64,000 nt of DNA from Pseudosulfitobacter pseudonitzschiae (GTDB lineage: Bacteria; Pseudomonadota; Alphaproteobacteria; Rhodobacterales; Rhodobacteraceae), in contig NZ_FQVP01000005.1 of NCBI RefSeq assembly GCF_900129395.1, positions 434,001-498,000 on the forward strand. The letters are read 5' to 3'. The notes under the pieces are model-generated. The model saw only the letters and a program-made list of their open reading frames with translations, was not told the DNA's origin and did no database searches. This document shows, piece after piece, positions 49,849 to 59,343 of this stretch. A program made the position numbers and the translations under genes. Within the stretch, counting starts at the first letter, position 1, and each line of letters opens with the position of its first letter.

Positions 49849-50634
49849 CTACTGTTCCCAACGCGGATCGCGCTTGTCCAGAAACGCCGCAATTCCTTCT
49901 TCGGTGTCCCGGTGCAACATGTTCTCGACCATGACATTCCCGGTGTGGGCATAGGCGGCATCGGTGGTCATCGACAATTGGTCATAAAACGCCTGCTTGC
50001 CGATCTTGACCGCCGATCCCAGCTTGGACGCAACCGTATTCGCCAGCTCTTGCGTTTCCGCCGCCAGATGTTCGGGCAACACCGCGCGGTTGATCAGCCC
50101 CAGCGCCTCGGCGCGGTCGGCTTCGATGAACTGGCCGGTGGTCAGCATCTCGAATGCCTGCTTGCGCGGAATGTTGCGGGTCAGCGCCACCATGGGTGTC
50201 GAACAGAACAGGCCGATGTTCACGCCGTTGACGCCAAAGCGTGTGCCCTGCGCCGCAATCGCCATGTCGCAGGTGGCAACCAGCTGACAGCCCGCGGCGG
50301 TGGCAATGCCGTGCACCTGTGCGATCACCGGCTGGGGCAGGGATTGCACCCGTGCCATCATCGACGCACAGCGATTGAACAGATCAGCGAAATACCCGCG
50401 TCCGCCGTCGGGTTTCTGGCGTCCTTCGGTCATTTGTTTCAGATCGTGGCCCGCGCAGAATGCCTTGCCACTGCCGGACAGGATCACCGCGCGGATGCTG
50501 CGCGTTTCGGCGATGTCGTCCAGCGTGCTGTGCAGCGCCAGAATCATCTCGTCCGAGAGCGCGTTCAGCCGCTCGGGTGCGTTCATGGTCAGGTGGGCCA
50601 CGCCGTCCGTGACCCGACGTTCAAGAATTGCCAT
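49849..50634 (-). CDS. Enoyl-CoA hydratase/isomerase family protein
   Basis: A 261-residue crotonase-fold protein. The oxyanion-hole segments are SGKAFCAGHDLKQM and HGIATAAGCQLVATCDMA. It resembles the ECHDC3-type hydratases more than classic FadB-like enzymes: the position where crotonases carry the catalytic Glu reads NIGLFCSTPMVAL, so hydratase activity is uncertain. It is divergent from the thioesterase gene (58-base gap). Both act on acyl-CoA thioesters and may share a promoter region. Confidence 0.88.
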   Translation of the reverse strand: MAILERRVTDGVAHLTMNAPERLNALSDEMILALHSTLDDIAETRSIRAVILSGSGKAFCAGHDLKQMTEGRQKPDGGRGYFADLFNRCASMMARVQSLPQPVIAQVHGIATAAGCQLVATCDMAIAAQGTRFGVNGVNIGLFCSTPMVALTRNIPRKQAFEMLTTGQFIEADRAEALGLINRAVLPEHLAAETQELANTVASKLGSAVKIGKQAFYDQLSMTTDAAYAHTGNVMVENMLHRDTEEGIAAFLDKRDPRWEQ

Positions 50635-50691
50635 CTTGCCCTCCGGATGTTTGACAGGAACCTTAGGTCAGGGATGGACAGAGGGAAAGCC

Positions 50692-51111
50692 ATGCAAACG
50701 GTGATGAGCGCAGAAGATCTGATGGCCTTTTTGGTGGTCGAATTCGATCAGGTTGCGAATGATTTCGTGGTCGAAGAGGTGGGGGGCGGCAAGATTCGGG
50801 TCCGTCTGGTGGTGGATGAACGCCACTTGCGGCCCGGTGGCACGGTGTCAGGGCCGTCGATGTTCGCGCTGGCCGATGTGGCGGCCTATCTGGCGACGCT
50901 GGCTTTGGTCGGCCCCAAGGCGCTGGCGGTGACCACGAATTGTTCCATCGACTTCATGCGCAAACCGGCGGCGGGCGTCGATCTGGTGGCCAGTGCCACG
51001 GTTTTAAAGCTGGGCAAGCTGCTGTCGGTCACGGATGTATTGATACATTCGCACGGTATGGACGCGCCGGTGGCCCGTGCCAGCCTGACCTACGCGATCC
51101 CGCAAAAATAG
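50692..51111 (+). CDS. PaaI-type acyl-CoA thioesterase
   Basis: A 139-residue hot-dog-fold protein. RHLRPGG-like ERHLRPGGTVSGPSMFALAD is the active-site region, followed by ALAVTTNCSIDFMRKPAAG, as in PaaI/YdiI-type thioesterases. ATG 50692 has AGAGGGAAAG upstream and so is preferred to ATG 50674 and 50704. Substrate unknown. A partner role with the divergent crotonase in aromatic or fatty acyl-CoA metabolism is possible. Confidence 0.85.
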   Translation: MQTVMSAEDLMAFLVVEFDQVANDFVVEEVGGGKIRVRLVVDERHLRPGGTVSGPSMFALADVAAYLATLALVGPKALAVTTNCSIDFMRKPAAGVDLVASATVLKLGKLLSVTDVLIHSHGMDAPVARASLTYAIPQK

Positions 51112-51120
51112 CGATCAGAA

Positions 51121-51150
51121 ATGAAAAGACCGCCGGGGCGAACCCGGCGG
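51121..51150 (-). terminator. Terminator of the DUF1127 gene
   Basis: Read on the minus strand, the stem CCGCCGGG / CCCGGCGG with a TTCGC loop is followed by TCTTTTCATTT. It is 34 bases after the stop of the DUF1127 gene. Confidence 0.65.
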
Positions 51151-51183
51151 CAAGGAAGAGGTCTGTCGTGCGTCACAGGGAAG

Positions 51184-51417
51184 TTACGCGCGCCAGAAAA
51201 CCCGACGTGACTCAGTATATGCCACGTGCGGGGTCAGCCCCACATCGTTCAGCTGCTGTTGCGTCAACTGGCCCAAAGCCAGGCGCGTGCGGCGGCGAGT
51301 GGCCCATTTCGACAGGACAACGGCCAGATTGATCGCAACAACAGAGATGACCGGCAGCGTGCGCGTATCGCGCAGGTGGGCCAGGGCGTCGGCGGACAGG
51401 GCAGTTGTCTGTGTCAT
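51184..51417 (-). CDS. DUF1127 small protein
   Basis: A 77-residue protein. The N-terminal half has a hydrophobic stretch (LPVISVVAINLAVVLSKW); the C-terminal half holds the basic DUF1127 (YjiS-like) motif TRRRTRLALGQLTQQQLNDV followed by GLTPHVAYTESRRVFWR. Members in alphaproteobacteria have been tied to RNA-binding, phosphate or stress phenotypes. ATG 51417 follows AGGAGAT. It is divergent from the MocR regulator (107-base gap), which probably controls it. Confidence 0.88.
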   Translation of the reverse strand: MTQTTALSADALAHLRDTRTLPVISVVAINLAVVLSKWATRRRTRLALGQLTQQQLNDVGLTPHVAYTESRRVFWRA

Positions 51418-51444
51418 GGGAAATCTCCTTTGGTTCTTCCGATG

Positions 51445-51539
51445 AATTGTATTGACACAATTTGGCGTTATTGCCATGATTATTGATACAAAAGCGGGTA
51501 CAAAGAATCTATGGAAACATTGTAATGGATACAATTTGG
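51445..51539. promoter_or_regulatory. MocR/DUF1127 operator region with repeated TACAA motifs
   Basis: The divergent intergenic region has an inverted repeat AATTGT-N6-ACAATT (51445-51462) overlapping TTGACACAA (51452). TTGATACAA lies 31 bases further (51483), GGTACAA just after it, and GATACAATTTGG within the first codons of the MocR gene. Such spaced repeats suit a dimeric MocR regulator acting on both genes. Confidence 0.5.
51452..51480 (+). promoter_or_regulatory. Probable promoter of the MocR gene
   Basis: TTGACA (51452-51457), a 17-base spacer and CATGAT (51475-51480) make a good sigma-70-type promoter, giving a leader of ~38 bases before ATG 51525. The -35 box lies inside the inverted repeat AATTGT-N6-ACAATT, so a bound regulator would block it. 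Confidence 0.5.
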
Positions 51540-52937
51540 CCGGATACGCTCGCGACAGAAGCGGGCCCCAAGTATAAGGCGGTGGCGCAGATCATCCGCG
51601 CGGCCGTGGCCGAGGGGACGCTGACCCAGGGTACGCGGCTGCCTCCGGTGCGCGATCTTGCCTGGCAACTCAAGATTACACCGGGCACCGTGGCGCGGGC
51701 CTATACGATCCTGACCGACGAAGGATTGCTGAACGCCGAAGTCGGGCGCGGCACCTTTGTGGCACCGCCCGTGGATGACGATGCGCTGTTCGCACCGCCA
51801 ATCGAGGTCGACAGCGCCGCCCACAACCGCGAGGCGCAGGACTGGCGGGTGAACATGGTGTCACCGCATCTGCCCAGCGTCGGGCAGGCGCAGTTGATCC
51901 GCAACTTGCTGGCCGACATTGCCCGCGATCCACCGTCCGGCATGATGCACTATCCCGACCGCACCAACGCCCGTCCTGCACGCGAAGCGGTGGTGAAATG
52001 GCTGGCAGGGGCGCAGTTGGGCCATATGGATCAGGGCGATGTGGTGCTGGCCAACGGGGGACAAAGCGCCATCGTGCTGCTCATGCAAGCCCTGTTGAAA
52101 GGGCGCAAGCCCGTGGTGCTGGTCGAAGAGCTGTCCTATCCCGGTTTCCGCCGCGCCGCCGATCTGGTGCGCGCCGATGTGGTGCCGGTCGCGATGGACG
52201 CGCATGGTGTCATCCCCGAGGCGCTGGCCCGTGCCGCCGCCCAGCACGACGCCCAGATTTTCTGCACCTCGCCCGAAGTGCACAACCCGACATGTTTGTT
52301 CACACCGCTACAGCGTCGGCTGGAACTGGTCGAAGTGGCCCGCGCACACGATCTGCAAATCATCGACGACGATTGCTATCAGATCGCGGCGGCCAAGGCG
52401 CCGTCCTACCGCAAGCTGGCTCCAGAGCGCGGCTGGTATGTCTCGTCGATCTCGAAATCGCTGACGCCGGCCTTGCGGGTGGGGATGGCCATTGCCCCGC
52501 ATGGACGTGCGGCCCCGCTGCGCCGTGCGGCGGAACATGCGTTCTTTGGCTTGCCGACACCGATCCTGGACCTGACTGCGGCCTTGCTGACCCATCCGCA
52601 ATTGCCCGCTCTGACCGCACAGGTACAGGCCGGTATCAACCAGTATGTGCAGGCGGCGGTGAACATTCTGGGCCGCTACGACCTGCGTTGGAGCGAGAAC
52701 GTGCCCTTTGTCTGGCTGCCGCTGCCCGAAGGCTGGCGCGCCACCGCATTTTGCCAAGCCGCCGAGGCGCAGGGCGTGCAAGTGCGCGCGGGCGAGGAAT
52801 TCGCCTGTCGTGACGCGCGCAGCCCCCATGCGGTGCGTTTTGCCATCAATGCAGGTGTGCGGCTGGAGACTTTCAGAGACGCCGCGGGACGTTTGCGCAT
52901 GTTGCTGGACAATCCGCCCGAGCAAATCAACGTCTGA
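51525..52937 (+). CDS. MocR-type regulator (GntR helix-turn-helix fused to aminotransferase fold)
   Basis: A 470-residue protein. The N-terminal GntR winged helix (GPKYKAVAQIIRAAVAEGTL, RLPPVRDLAWQLKITPGTVA) is joined to a fold-type I aminotransferase domain. The PLP Lys lies in SSISKSLTPALRVG, and QIIDDDCYQ contributes the PLP-binding Asp. Relatives such as PdxR, GabR and TauR sense PLP or amino compounds. ATG 51525 is chosen although the ribosome-binding site is weak; a TTG at 51483 would lie before the expected transcription start. It is divergent from the DUF1127 gene. Confidence 0.9.
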   Translation: MDTIWPDTLATEAGPKYKAVAQIIRAAVAEGTLTQGTRLPPVRDLAWQLKITPGTVARAYTILTDEGLLNAEVGRGTFVAPPVDDDALFAPPIEVDSAAHNREAQDWRVNMVSPHLPSVGQAQLIRNLLADIARDPPSGMMHYPDRTNARPAREAVVKWLAGAQLGHMDQGDVVLANGGQSAIVLLMQALLKGRKPVVLVEELSYPGFRRAADLVRADVVPVAMDAHGVIPEALARAAAQHDAQIFCTSPEVHNPTCLFTPLQRRLELVEVARAHDLQIIDDDCYQIAAAKAPSYRKLAPERGWYVSSISKSLTPALRVGMAIAPHGRAAPLRRAAEHAFFGLPTPILDLTAALLTHPQLPALTAQVQAGINQYVQAAVNILGRYDLRWSENVPFVWLPLPEGWRATAFCQAAEAQGVQVRAGEEFACRDARSPHAVRFAINAGVRLETFRDAAGRLRMLLDNPPEQINV

Positions 52938-53006
52938 ACTGTGGGGTATAATAATACCTTATTTGTAAGTATTTGATTTGCAATGGTTATAAAAGATTTG
53001 CGCCGC

Positions 53007-53034
53007 TTGACCGTGCCTGCGCGTGCTATATAAC
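53007..53034 (+). promoter_or_regulatory. rplM: Promoter of rplM-rpsI
   Basis: TTGACC (53007-53012) is followed after 16 bases by TATAAC (53029-53034) within a TATATAAC stretch, 65 bases before the rplM ATG. This is the most convincing promoter in the window. Confidence 0.65.
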
Positions 53035-53098
53035 CCGCCCATCGCATATCAGGGACACGTGCTGCGTGGCCCGCAACAGCAAACAGGAAACTCCTGCA

Positions 53099-53560
53099 AT
53101 GAAAACCTTTACCGCAACACCTGCGGACATCGACAAGAAATGGATCCTGATCGACGCCGAAGGCATCGTTCTGGGCCGTCTTGCCTCGATCGTCGCAAGC
53201 CGCCTGCGCGGCAAGCACAAGCCGTCGTTCACACCGCACATGGACATGGGCGACAACGTGATCATCATCAACGCTGAAAAAGTGCAACTGACTGGCAAGA
53301 AGCGCCAGGAAGAGCATTTCTGGCACACCGGTCACCCCGGTGGGATCAAGTCGCGCACGAAAGAGCAGATCCTCGAAGGTGCACACCCCGAACGCGTGGT
53401 CACGCTGGCTGTCAAGCGGATGCTGCCCGGCAACCGTCTGAGCCGTCAGGTCATGACCAACCTGCGCGTCTATGCTGGCGGTGAACACCCGCACGAAGCG
53501 CAAAACCCCGAAGTTCTCGACGTCAAGTCGATGAACAAGAAAAACACGCGGAGCGCATGA
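53099..53560 (+). CDS. rplM: 50S ribosomal protein L13
   Basis: A 153-residue ribosomal protein. It opens [19 protein letters not shown], and [31 protein letters not shown] and [19 protein letters not shown] are diagnostic for L13. ATG 53099 is fixed by the conserved N-terminus. It overlaps or abuts rpsI, the universal L13-S9 pair. Confidence 0.98.
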   Translation: MKTFTATPADIDKKWILIDAEGIVLGRLASIVASRLRGKHKPSFTPHMDMGDNVIIINAEKVQLTGKKRQEEHFWHTGHPGGIKSRTKEQILEGAHPERVVTLAVKRMLPGNRLSRQVMTNLRVYAGGEHPHEAQNPEVLDVKSMNKKNTRSA

Positions 53561-53562
53561 GC

Positions 53563-54063
53563 ATGGCCGACGAAATCAACACACTCGAAGATCTGCAAGC
53601 TGCAGTGACCGACAATGTCGGCGGCGTGCAAGGCACCGAAACCGACCTGACCCCGCGCGAGCCGGTCCGTGACGAATTCGGCCGGTCCTATGCCACAGGC
53701 AAACGGAAAGATGCGGTTGCCCGCGTCTGGATCAAACCCGGTTCGGGCAAGGTCACCGTGAACGGCAAGGAAATGAACGCATATTTCGCCCGTCCCGTTC
53801 TGCAAATGATCCTGGCACAGCCGTTTTCGGTTGCCGGTGTCGAAGGCCAGTTCGACGTTGTCGCAACGGTCAAGGGCGGCGGTCTGTCCGGCCAGGCCGG
53901 CGCGGTCAAGCACGGCGTGTCCAAGGCGTTGCAACTGTACGATCCCTCGCTGCGTGGCGCATTGAAAGCCGCAGGCTTCCTGACACGCGACAGCCGCGTT
54001 GTGGAACGTAAGAAATACGGTAAGGCGAAAGCGCGTAAGAGCTTCCAGTTCTCCAAGCGTTAA
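53563..54063 (+). CDS. rpsI: 30S ribosomal protein S9
   Basis: A 166-residue protein. It has an N-terminal extension of ~35 residues ([20 protein letters not shown]), common in alphaproteobacteria, before the S9 core ([39 protein letters not shown]). The C-terminal [11 protein letters not shown] reaches the P site. Two starts are possible: ATG 53557 overlapping the rplM stop, and ATG 53563. GGAG is at a better distance (9 bases) for 53563. Confidence 0.96.
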   Translation: MADEINTLEDLQAAVTDNVGGVQGTETDLTPREPVRDEFGRSYATGKRKDAVARVWIKPGSGKVTVNGKEMNAYFARPVLQMILAQPFSVAGVEGQFDVVATVKGGGLSGQAGAVKHGVSKALQLYDPSLRGALKAAGFLTRDSRVVERKKYGKAKARKSFQFSKR

Positions 54064-54090
54064 TCCGGCTTACACCGCGAATATTCGGAA

Positions 54091-54117
54091 AAACCCGCGC
54101 CACGGCGCGGGTTTTTT
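54091..54117 (+). terminator. Rho-independent terminator after rpsI
   Basis: An 8-bp GC stem CCCGCGCC / GGCGCGGG with a 2-base apical gap (opening further in practice) is preceded by AAA and followed by TTTTTT. It closes the rplM-rpsI operon. Confidence 0.9.
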
Positions 54118-54196
54118 CGTTTTCGGAATTTACGTACAAAAAGGCGCGCAATCTGTACAAGATCACGCGCCAATTGTCTGTCAAGTGGTGGCTGGA

Positions 54197-54886
54197 TCAG
54201 CCGCCGAATTCATAGGACACGGTAAAGCCCAGCAGGCCGCCGCTGTCGTTGGTGTCTTCGTACAGAACCTGGAACGCGGTACTGTCGTTGATCGCATAGA
54301 CCGCACCCAGTTCGCCGTAAACGTTGTCGTCACGGTCCGAGTTGCCAACCAGACCCACCAGCGACCAGCGGTCGTTCAGCGGTGCCTCAAAGGCGAATTC
54401 CTGATCGCTCTTGCCGGTGTCCGGGTCGACGATCACGGCAAAGGCCCCATCAATGCTGTCGGTGACGGGGAAGGCCAGCGTGGCGGTGATCTCTTCGCTG
54501 TGGCCATCGGTGTTGTTCAGCCAGATATAGCCATAGGTCAGATCCCACGACATGCCATTGCCGAATTCCGCGCCGTAGCCAAGGTTGGCTTCGTATTCCA
54601 CGTCATCCGCCGGGTCCTGGTAAAGCGTGGTGATGGTCAGCCCGCCGTGAAAGCCGGAATAGGCCAGTTCGACAAAGCCTTCGACTTCGTTTTCGGCATG
54701 GTCGAAATCATCCGACGTGGCGAACCGTGCAGTGGCGGCAATGCCTATGGTCCACGACAGGCCGGGGCGGTCCTGAACCGGATCAAAGATCGGGTCGGCG
54801 CCAACGGCGATGTTGTCTTGGGCATAGGCGGCACCGGCAAGCAGCGTCGCGGAGAGGCCCGCGCCGAGGAGGGTTTTAGTGGTCAT
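54197..54886 (-). CDS. TorF-family putative porin (Gcw_chp)
   Basis: A 229-residue exported beta-barrel protein. The signal peptide (TLLGAGLSATLLAGAAYA, cleavage AYA-QD) is followed by alternating beta strands rich in Tyr, Gly and acidic residues (WTIGIAATARFATSDDF, ANLGYGAEFGNGMSWDLTYG). The C-terminal strand ends LGFTVSYEFGG. The pattern fits the Gcw_chp/TorF type of small outer-membrane channels. It is monocistronic. Substrate unknown. Confidence 0.78.
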   Translation of the reverse strand: MTTKTLLGAGLSATLLAGAAYAQDNIAVGADPIFDPVQDRPGLSWTIGIAATARFATSDDFDHAENEVEGFVELAYSGFHGGLTITTLYQDPADDVEYEANLGYGAEFGNGMSWDLTYGYIWLNNTDGHSEEITATLAFPVTDSIDGAFAVIVDPDTGKSDQEFAFEAPLNDRWSLVGLVGNSDRDDNVYGELGAVYAINDSTAFQVLYEDTNDSGGLLGFTVSYEFGG

Positions 54887-55054
54887 GATTGTGCTTTCAG
54901 TGGGAGGTCCCTGGCTGGTCTGGCGACTTGCTAGGACTGGTTTTGAGTGAGTCTTTTACTAAGGTACTGAAATGCATCATGCAATGCGAAACCCCGTCAT
55001 CCTTGTGTGACAAGGATAGATCAAGGTCATAGCGCCCTAATTCAGTGCAGATTC

Positions 55055-55807
55055 TCAGCTGCGCGCATCAGCTCTGACGTACCAATCATCAAAGCGCGAT
55101 ACGTCTTCCAATACGCGCGCATAGCCTTTTGAAGTCAGCAGGGCATGGATGTCTTCGCGTTGCGGGGCAAAGTTGTGCTCGACCGTCAAAATGCGGAACG
55201 ACCAGCGGTCAAAGTCCAGCGCGTTCAGTATGTCGAATTCACTGCCTTCGGTGTCGACTGACAGATAGTCGACCACCTCAGGCGCGCCATGTTCCGCAAG
55301 CAGATCGTTCAGCGAAATCGTCGTGACATCGTAGGAAGTGCCGCGCAATTTGCGAGACTTTGACACAAAGGTAGAAATCGCCGAATTTTCGCCACGGGGG
55401 GCTTCGGTGAATTGCAACGTTTCGCCCGAGGCGCGCCAGACACAGCGCTTTTCGATCTTGCATGCGCGGTTGGCGGTCAGTTCGGCCTGCCAGTTGCGGG
55501 CGGGTTCAGCCAAGATGCCGGTCCAGCCGAATGCGGTTTCCATCAACCAGGTGTTGTTCAGATCAACGCCGTTTGTGGCTCCGAATTCGACGAAGAAACC
55601 GTTCTTTTTGAAATCTAGTCGCGCCAGCGAAAACAGATCTTGTCGCAGTTGCGATTTGGACTGGTCCAACAGGTCTATGCAGGCGCTGCGATGTTCCGGC
55701 GTGACGGATTTGATGAATTTCAGATCGAAGTAACCTAGCTCACGCCGTTTCAGGTCGCGTAGGCGATCCTTGCGGGTGATCGTGGCGTTGGAAAAGATAT
55801 TGGTCAT
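55055..55807 (-). CDS. FkbM-family methyltransferase
   Basis: A 250-residue methyltransferase. The SAM-binding segment is FFVEFGATNGVDLNNTWLME, with WTGILAEPARNWQAEL as the adenine/ribose side; the FkbM motif VVDYLSVDTEGSEFDILNAL is clear. Family members O-methylate sugars, lipids or secondary metabolites. It stands alone between the porin and a TetR gene, with no glycan cluster around it, so the substrate is unknown. Confidence 0.88.
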   Translation of the reverse strand: MTNIFSNATITRKDRLRDLKRRELGYFDLKFIKSVTPEHRSACIDLLDQSKSQLRQDLFSLARLDFKKNGFFVEFGATNGVDLNNTWLMETAFGWTGILAEPARNWQAELTANRACKIEKRCVWRASGETLQFTEAPRGENSAISTFVSKSRKLRGTSYDVTTISLNDLLAEHGAPEVVDYLSVDTEGSEFDILNALDFDRWSFRILTVEHNFAPQREDIHALLTSKGYARVLEDVSRFDDWYVRADARS

Positions 55808-55891
55808 GCTAAAGAGAACTCACTAAAATGTGTTTCTCCCTAAGGTTGATAGGTTGGAAACCTTTTTTTCACAAGGATTTACTTTGTGGGG

Positions 55892-56509
55892 TCACCTATC
55901 CGGCGCCACCAGGCCCAAACCGCGCAAGTATATGCCGATACCGCTTTCCAGCAGGTCCTCGGGCGGGAAGGGGCTGGCGCGGCCGGGGCTGTTGCGGGCG
56001 AAGAGTTCGACGACGCCGTGGCTCATTGCCCAGATGTGGGCGCTGAACATCGACGCGGGGGGGCGTTTGTCGGCGGGGATGTGTTGCGACAGATCGGCGG
56101 CCGCTTTTTCCAGAACGCCGTTGGCACGGTTGGCAGCAGCGGCCAGTTCAGGGGTGCGGTTGATCGAGATGCCGCTTTCGAACATCGAGATGTAATGGCC
56201 CGGATGTTTGCGCGCAAAGGCCAGATAGGCGCGCCCCGTCGCCTCGAATGCTGCCAGCGCCGAAGGTTGGCCGGACTGATAGGCATAGTCCATCAGGTCG
56301 GCGAACATTTCGTACCCTTGCAGGGCCGCTTCTGCGATCAGGTCTTCGCGCCCCTCAAAGTGGCGGTAGACGGCGGCGGGGGTCACGCCGGCCTGCTTTG
56401 CCGCCTCCGACAGGGTAAAGCCGGTCGGACCCCTGAGTTCGATCAGCTCAAGTGCCGCATCGACCAGCGCCTGTCGGAGGTTGCCGTGATGATAACCGCG
56501 TTTAGGCAT
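55892..56509 (-). CDS. TetR-family transcriptional regulator
   Basis: A 205-residue regulator. The N-terminal helix-turn-helix is in [20 protein letters not shown] and [20 protein letters not shown]; the C-terminal domain is all-helical, with [19 protein letters not shown] typical of the TetR_C_33-like group. ATG 56509 overlaps the ppk2 stop by 8 bases, so the regulator is translated with ppk2 and may control the operon. Confidence 0.9.
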   Translation of the reverse strand: MPKRGYHHGNLRQALVDAALELIELRGPTGFTLSEAAKQAGVTPAAVYRHFEGREDLIAEAALQGYEMFADLMDYAYQSGQPSALAAFEATGRAYLAFARKHPGHYISMFESGISINRTPELAAAANRANGVLEKAAADLSQHIPADKRPPASMFSAHIWAMSHGVVELFARNSPGRASPFPPEDLLESGIGIYLRGLGLVAPDR

Positions 56510-57371
56510 CCCAGATGTCCGGTCCGCCACAGATTTTTTCGTCAATTTCGCCAATGGCCTGGGCGTCCTTGTTGGTATAGTCCAGCCCATGCAGCACACA
56601 GCGGATCGCAGCCAGCCGCGCGCGCCGCTTGTCGTCCGAGCGCACGATGGTCCACGGCGCATGGTCCGAATGGCTGCGGTCCAGCGTTTCGCGGATGGCG
56701 GTGGAATAGTCGTCCCATTTCTTCAGGCCCTCGACGTCGATCCAGCTGAGCTTCCATTGCTTCAGCGGATCGGCCTCGCGGTCCATCATCCGGCGCAACT
56801 GTTCTTCACGACCCACGTTCAGCCAGAACTTGAACAGGTGAATGCCGTCTTCGACCAGCATCTCCTCGAACGGCTGGACCTGTTGAAAGAAATGGGCGCG
56901 CTGTGCGTCGGTGCAAAAGCCGAACACCTTTTCCACGACGCCGCGGTTGTACCAGCTTCGGTCAAAGAACGACAGGTTGCCCGCACTGGGCAGACGTCTG
57001 ATGTAGCGTTGGAAATACCACTCTCCGGCCTCTTTTTCGGTGGGCTTGGGCAGGGCGACCACCTGTGCGCTGCGCGGGTTCAGGTTCTCGCGGAACCGTT
57101 TGATCGTGCCGCCTTTGCCCGCGGCATCCCGGCCTTCGAACACACAAGCCACGCGCGCGCCGCTTTCCTGTACCCAGGCCTGCATCTTGACCAGTTCGAT
57201 CTGCAACCGCTCCATCTGCTTGTCATAGGCTTTGCCCGACATGCGTTCGGAATGGGGATAGCTGTCGGACAGCATATCGTCCTTGTCGGCCCGCGCGATG
57301 GTCTTGCGAATATGCTCGGGGGCTTCGCTTTCGGCAAAGGCGCTGATGGCGCCGTCAAAGGGTTTGGTCAC
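56502..57371 (-). CDS. ppk2: Polyphosphate kinase 2
   Basis: A 289-residue PPK2 enzyme transferring phosphate between polyphosphate and nucleotides. Walker A is [16 protein letters not shown], Walker B is [14 protein letters not shown], and the lid has [21 protein letters not shown] single domain of this length points to the class I type, which favours nucleoside diphosphates. The preceding N-terminal region ([20 protein letters not shown]) is standard. It is co-translated with the TetR regulator. Confidence 0.94.
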   Translation of the reverse strand: MTKPFDGAISAFAESEAPEHIRKTIARADKDDMLSDSYPHSERMSGKAYDKQMERLQIELVKMQAWVQESGARVACVFEGRDAAGKGGTIKRFRENLNPRSAQVVALPKPTEKEAGEWYFQRYIRRLPSAGNLSFFDRSWYNRGVVEKVFGFCTDAQRAHFFQQVQPFEEMLVEDGIHLFKFWLNVGREEQLRRMMDREADPLKQWKLSWIDVEGLKKWDDYSTAIRETLDRSHSDHAPWTIVRSDDKRRARLAAIRCVLHGLDYTNKDAQAIGEIDEKICGGPDIWDA

Positions 57372-57427
57372 GCGGCGTGCTCCCGTGAAGTGATTTCCAT
57401 TAACATCAATATGGTGCGGCGTGACGA

Positions 57428-58420
57428 TTAACGCAAACCCGCACGTTGCGCAGCACGGTCGATCGCATCGACCACGGCCTGCGGATCGACGTGGTGTGGC
57501 ATATGTCCAACACCGGGCAGCACGGTCAGATTGGCGCCGGGCACCTGCTGCGACAGCGGGATCGAGTGGACCTCCAGCGGCACGGTGTCGTCGGCATCGC
57601 CGTGCACGATTTCCATCGGCATGGTCAGGGTCGGCAGCTGCGGTTTCATCGCGACCATATGCGGGCGCAGCGTGTTCACCTGGCGCACATTGGCGCGCAA
57701 TGTGGTGCGGCGCATGGACAGACCTGCGCCGATATAGTCAGCGTATCCTTCGGGCGCGGTCTGCGGGGCAAAGATGCTGTCGATCCGGTCCTTGACGTAT
57801 GGGCGCGGGGTAAAGGCGGTGATCAGCGGCACGACCAGCGCGCCACCCCATGGCGCGCCCAGAACGGTGTAGAACGGCCCCAGATCGCCCGGCCACGGCT
57901 GTGCGACGCCCGCGACCATCACGACGGCGGCGGTATCCTCGGGCCGCGCCAGCGCCCAGGCCAGCGCGACAGAGCCACCAAAGCTGTGGCCCAGCACGAT
58001 GGGATTGCGCACGCCCAACTGGTCGGCGGCGGCCTGCAGCAGGGCGGCCTGTGCCTGGGGAGATGTGCCTTGCGACGCCCACGCGCCGCTGGCGGCATCA
58101 TCGGGCAGGTCGGTCCAGCCCAGCCCGGGGCGGTCAAAGAGGATCACGCGGTAGCGGTCGGTCAGCCGCTCGGCGAAATCAAAGGTAAAGTCGCGCAGGT
58201 TGCCGCCGGCGCCATGGATCAGCACCAGATCGGGGCCCTGGCCCCTCACCATTGCTTGCACCTGCGTGCCGTTCACGTCCAGCATCTGTCCGATGGGCGG
58301 ATGCGTCCGCGCGGCCCGTGCCTCGCGGTAGCCCGCGGCGATTTGCACGGTGACCACCATGGCCAGCGCAAGAACGGCAATGATTATCAACGCCTTACGT
58401 CCCAATTTTGGCCAGATCAA
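57428..58420 (-). CDS. Alpha/beta hydrolase, membrane-anchored
   Basis: A 330-residue protein with an N-terminal hydrophobic anchor ([19 protein letters not shown]) and a periplasmic alpha/beta hydrolase domain. The oxyanion segment [10 protein letters not shown], the nucleophile Ser in [12 protein letters not shown], the acid in [10 protein letters not shown] and the His in [13 protein letters not shown] are all present, so the triad is complete. Substrate unknown. Its start overlaps the metA end by 26 bases. Confidence 0.88.
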   Translation of the reverse strand: MIWPKLGRKALIIIAVLALAMVVTVQIAAGYREARAARTHPPIGQMLDVNGTQVQAMVRGQGPDLVLIHGAGGNLRDFTFDFAERLTDRYRVILFDRPGLGWTDLPDDAASGAWASQGTSPQAQAALLQAAADQLGVRNPIVLGHSFGGSVALAWALARPEDTAAVVMVAGVAQPWPGDLGPFYTVLGAPWGGALVVPLITAFTPRPYVKDRIDSIFAPQTAPEGYADYIGAGLSMRRTTLRANVRQVNTLRPHMVAMKPQLPTLTMPMEIVHGDADDTVPLEVHSIPLSQQVPGANLTVLPGVGHMPHHVDPQAVVDAIDRAAQRAGLR

Positions 58421-59312
58421 AGGGTGTGGACTGGTAGATTTCGTTGATCCAGTTTCCGTATAAAAGATGTGCGTGACTGCGCCAGCGGTTCTGTGGTGGC
58501 TGGCTTGGGTCGTCGTTGGGATAGTAGTTCAGCGGCACGTTGATCTCGGTGCCCGAGGCCACGTCACGGTCGTATTCCTGTTTCAGCGTGTCACTGTCGT
58601 ATTCAAAGTGGTTGAAGATATAAAGGGCGCGGTGGTCCACATCTTCGACCAGACAGGGGCCGACCTCGTCGCTGCCCAGCAGTGTGCGCAAGGCGGGCAC
58701 GCTGTCGACCTCGGCCTGACGCATTTCGGTCCAGCGGCTGACGGGGATCACGCAGTCGTCCGAGAACCCGCGCAGATAGGGCGAGGCAGGTGCAAGGTTG
58801 CGATGCCGGAAACAGCCGAACGCCTTTTTCTCGAGGATATGTTTTTGCACGCCATGGAAATGGTTGATCATGGCCATCCCGCCCCAGCACACACCAAAGG
58901 TCGAATGCACGTTGGTCTGGGTCCAGTCCATCACGCGCTGCAATTCGTCCCAATAGCCGACCTCTTCAAAGTCGAGGTGCTCAATCGGTGCGCCGGTGAT
59001 GATCAGCCCGTCGAATTTTTCATCCGCCACTTCGGACACGGGGCGGTAAAACGCCTCCATATGTTCGGCGGCGGTGTTGCGGGTGTTGTGGTCGGTCATG
59101 CGCAGCAAGCTCAGCTCGATCTGCAAGGGCGTGGCGCCGATCAGGCGGGCGAACTGGTTTTCCGTCTGGATTTTCTTGGGCATCAGGTTCAGCAGCGCGA
59201 TGCGCAGCGGGCGGATGTCCTGACTGGCGGCCAGTTCCTCGTCCAGCACCATGACACCCTCGCGGGTCAGCACGTCGTAAGCGGGCAGGGTGGCGGGGAT
59301 CTTGATGGGCAT
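58395..59312 (-). CDS. metA: Homoserine O-acyltransferase MetA (Glu111: acetyl-CoA type predicted)
   Basis: A 305-residue enzyme acylating homoserine at the start of methionine synthesis. From ATG 59312 ([10 protein letters not shown], the canonical start) the catalytic Cys is residue 142 in STFGVCWGG, and the catalytic His is in NHFEYD, both as in E. coli MetA. Residue 111 is Glu ([10 protein letters not shown]), where E. coli has Gly. In this family Glu111 marks acetyl-CoA use and Gly111 succinyl-CoA use, so despite the usual name it is probably an acetyltransferase. A longer start at 59372 would shift this numbering and overlap the upstream ATPase gene. Confidence 0.93.
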   Translation of the reverse strand: MPIKIPATLPAYDVLTREGVMVLDEELAASQDIRPLRIALLNLMPKKIQTENQFARLIGATPLQIELSLLRMTDHNTRNTAAEHMEAFYRPVSEVADEKFDGLIITGAPIEHLDFEEVGYWDELQRVMDWTQTNVHSTFGVCWGGMAMINHFHGVQKHILEKKAFGCFRHRNLAPASPYLRGFSDDCVIPVSRWTEMRQAEVDSVPALRTLLGSDEVGPCLVEDVDHRALYIFNHFEYDSDTLKQEYDRDVASGTEINVPLNYYPNDDPSQPPQNRWRSHAHLLYGNWINEIYQSTPFDLAKIGT

Positions 59313-59343
59313 TGGCTTGGGTCCGGTCTTGTTCAGAGAAAGG

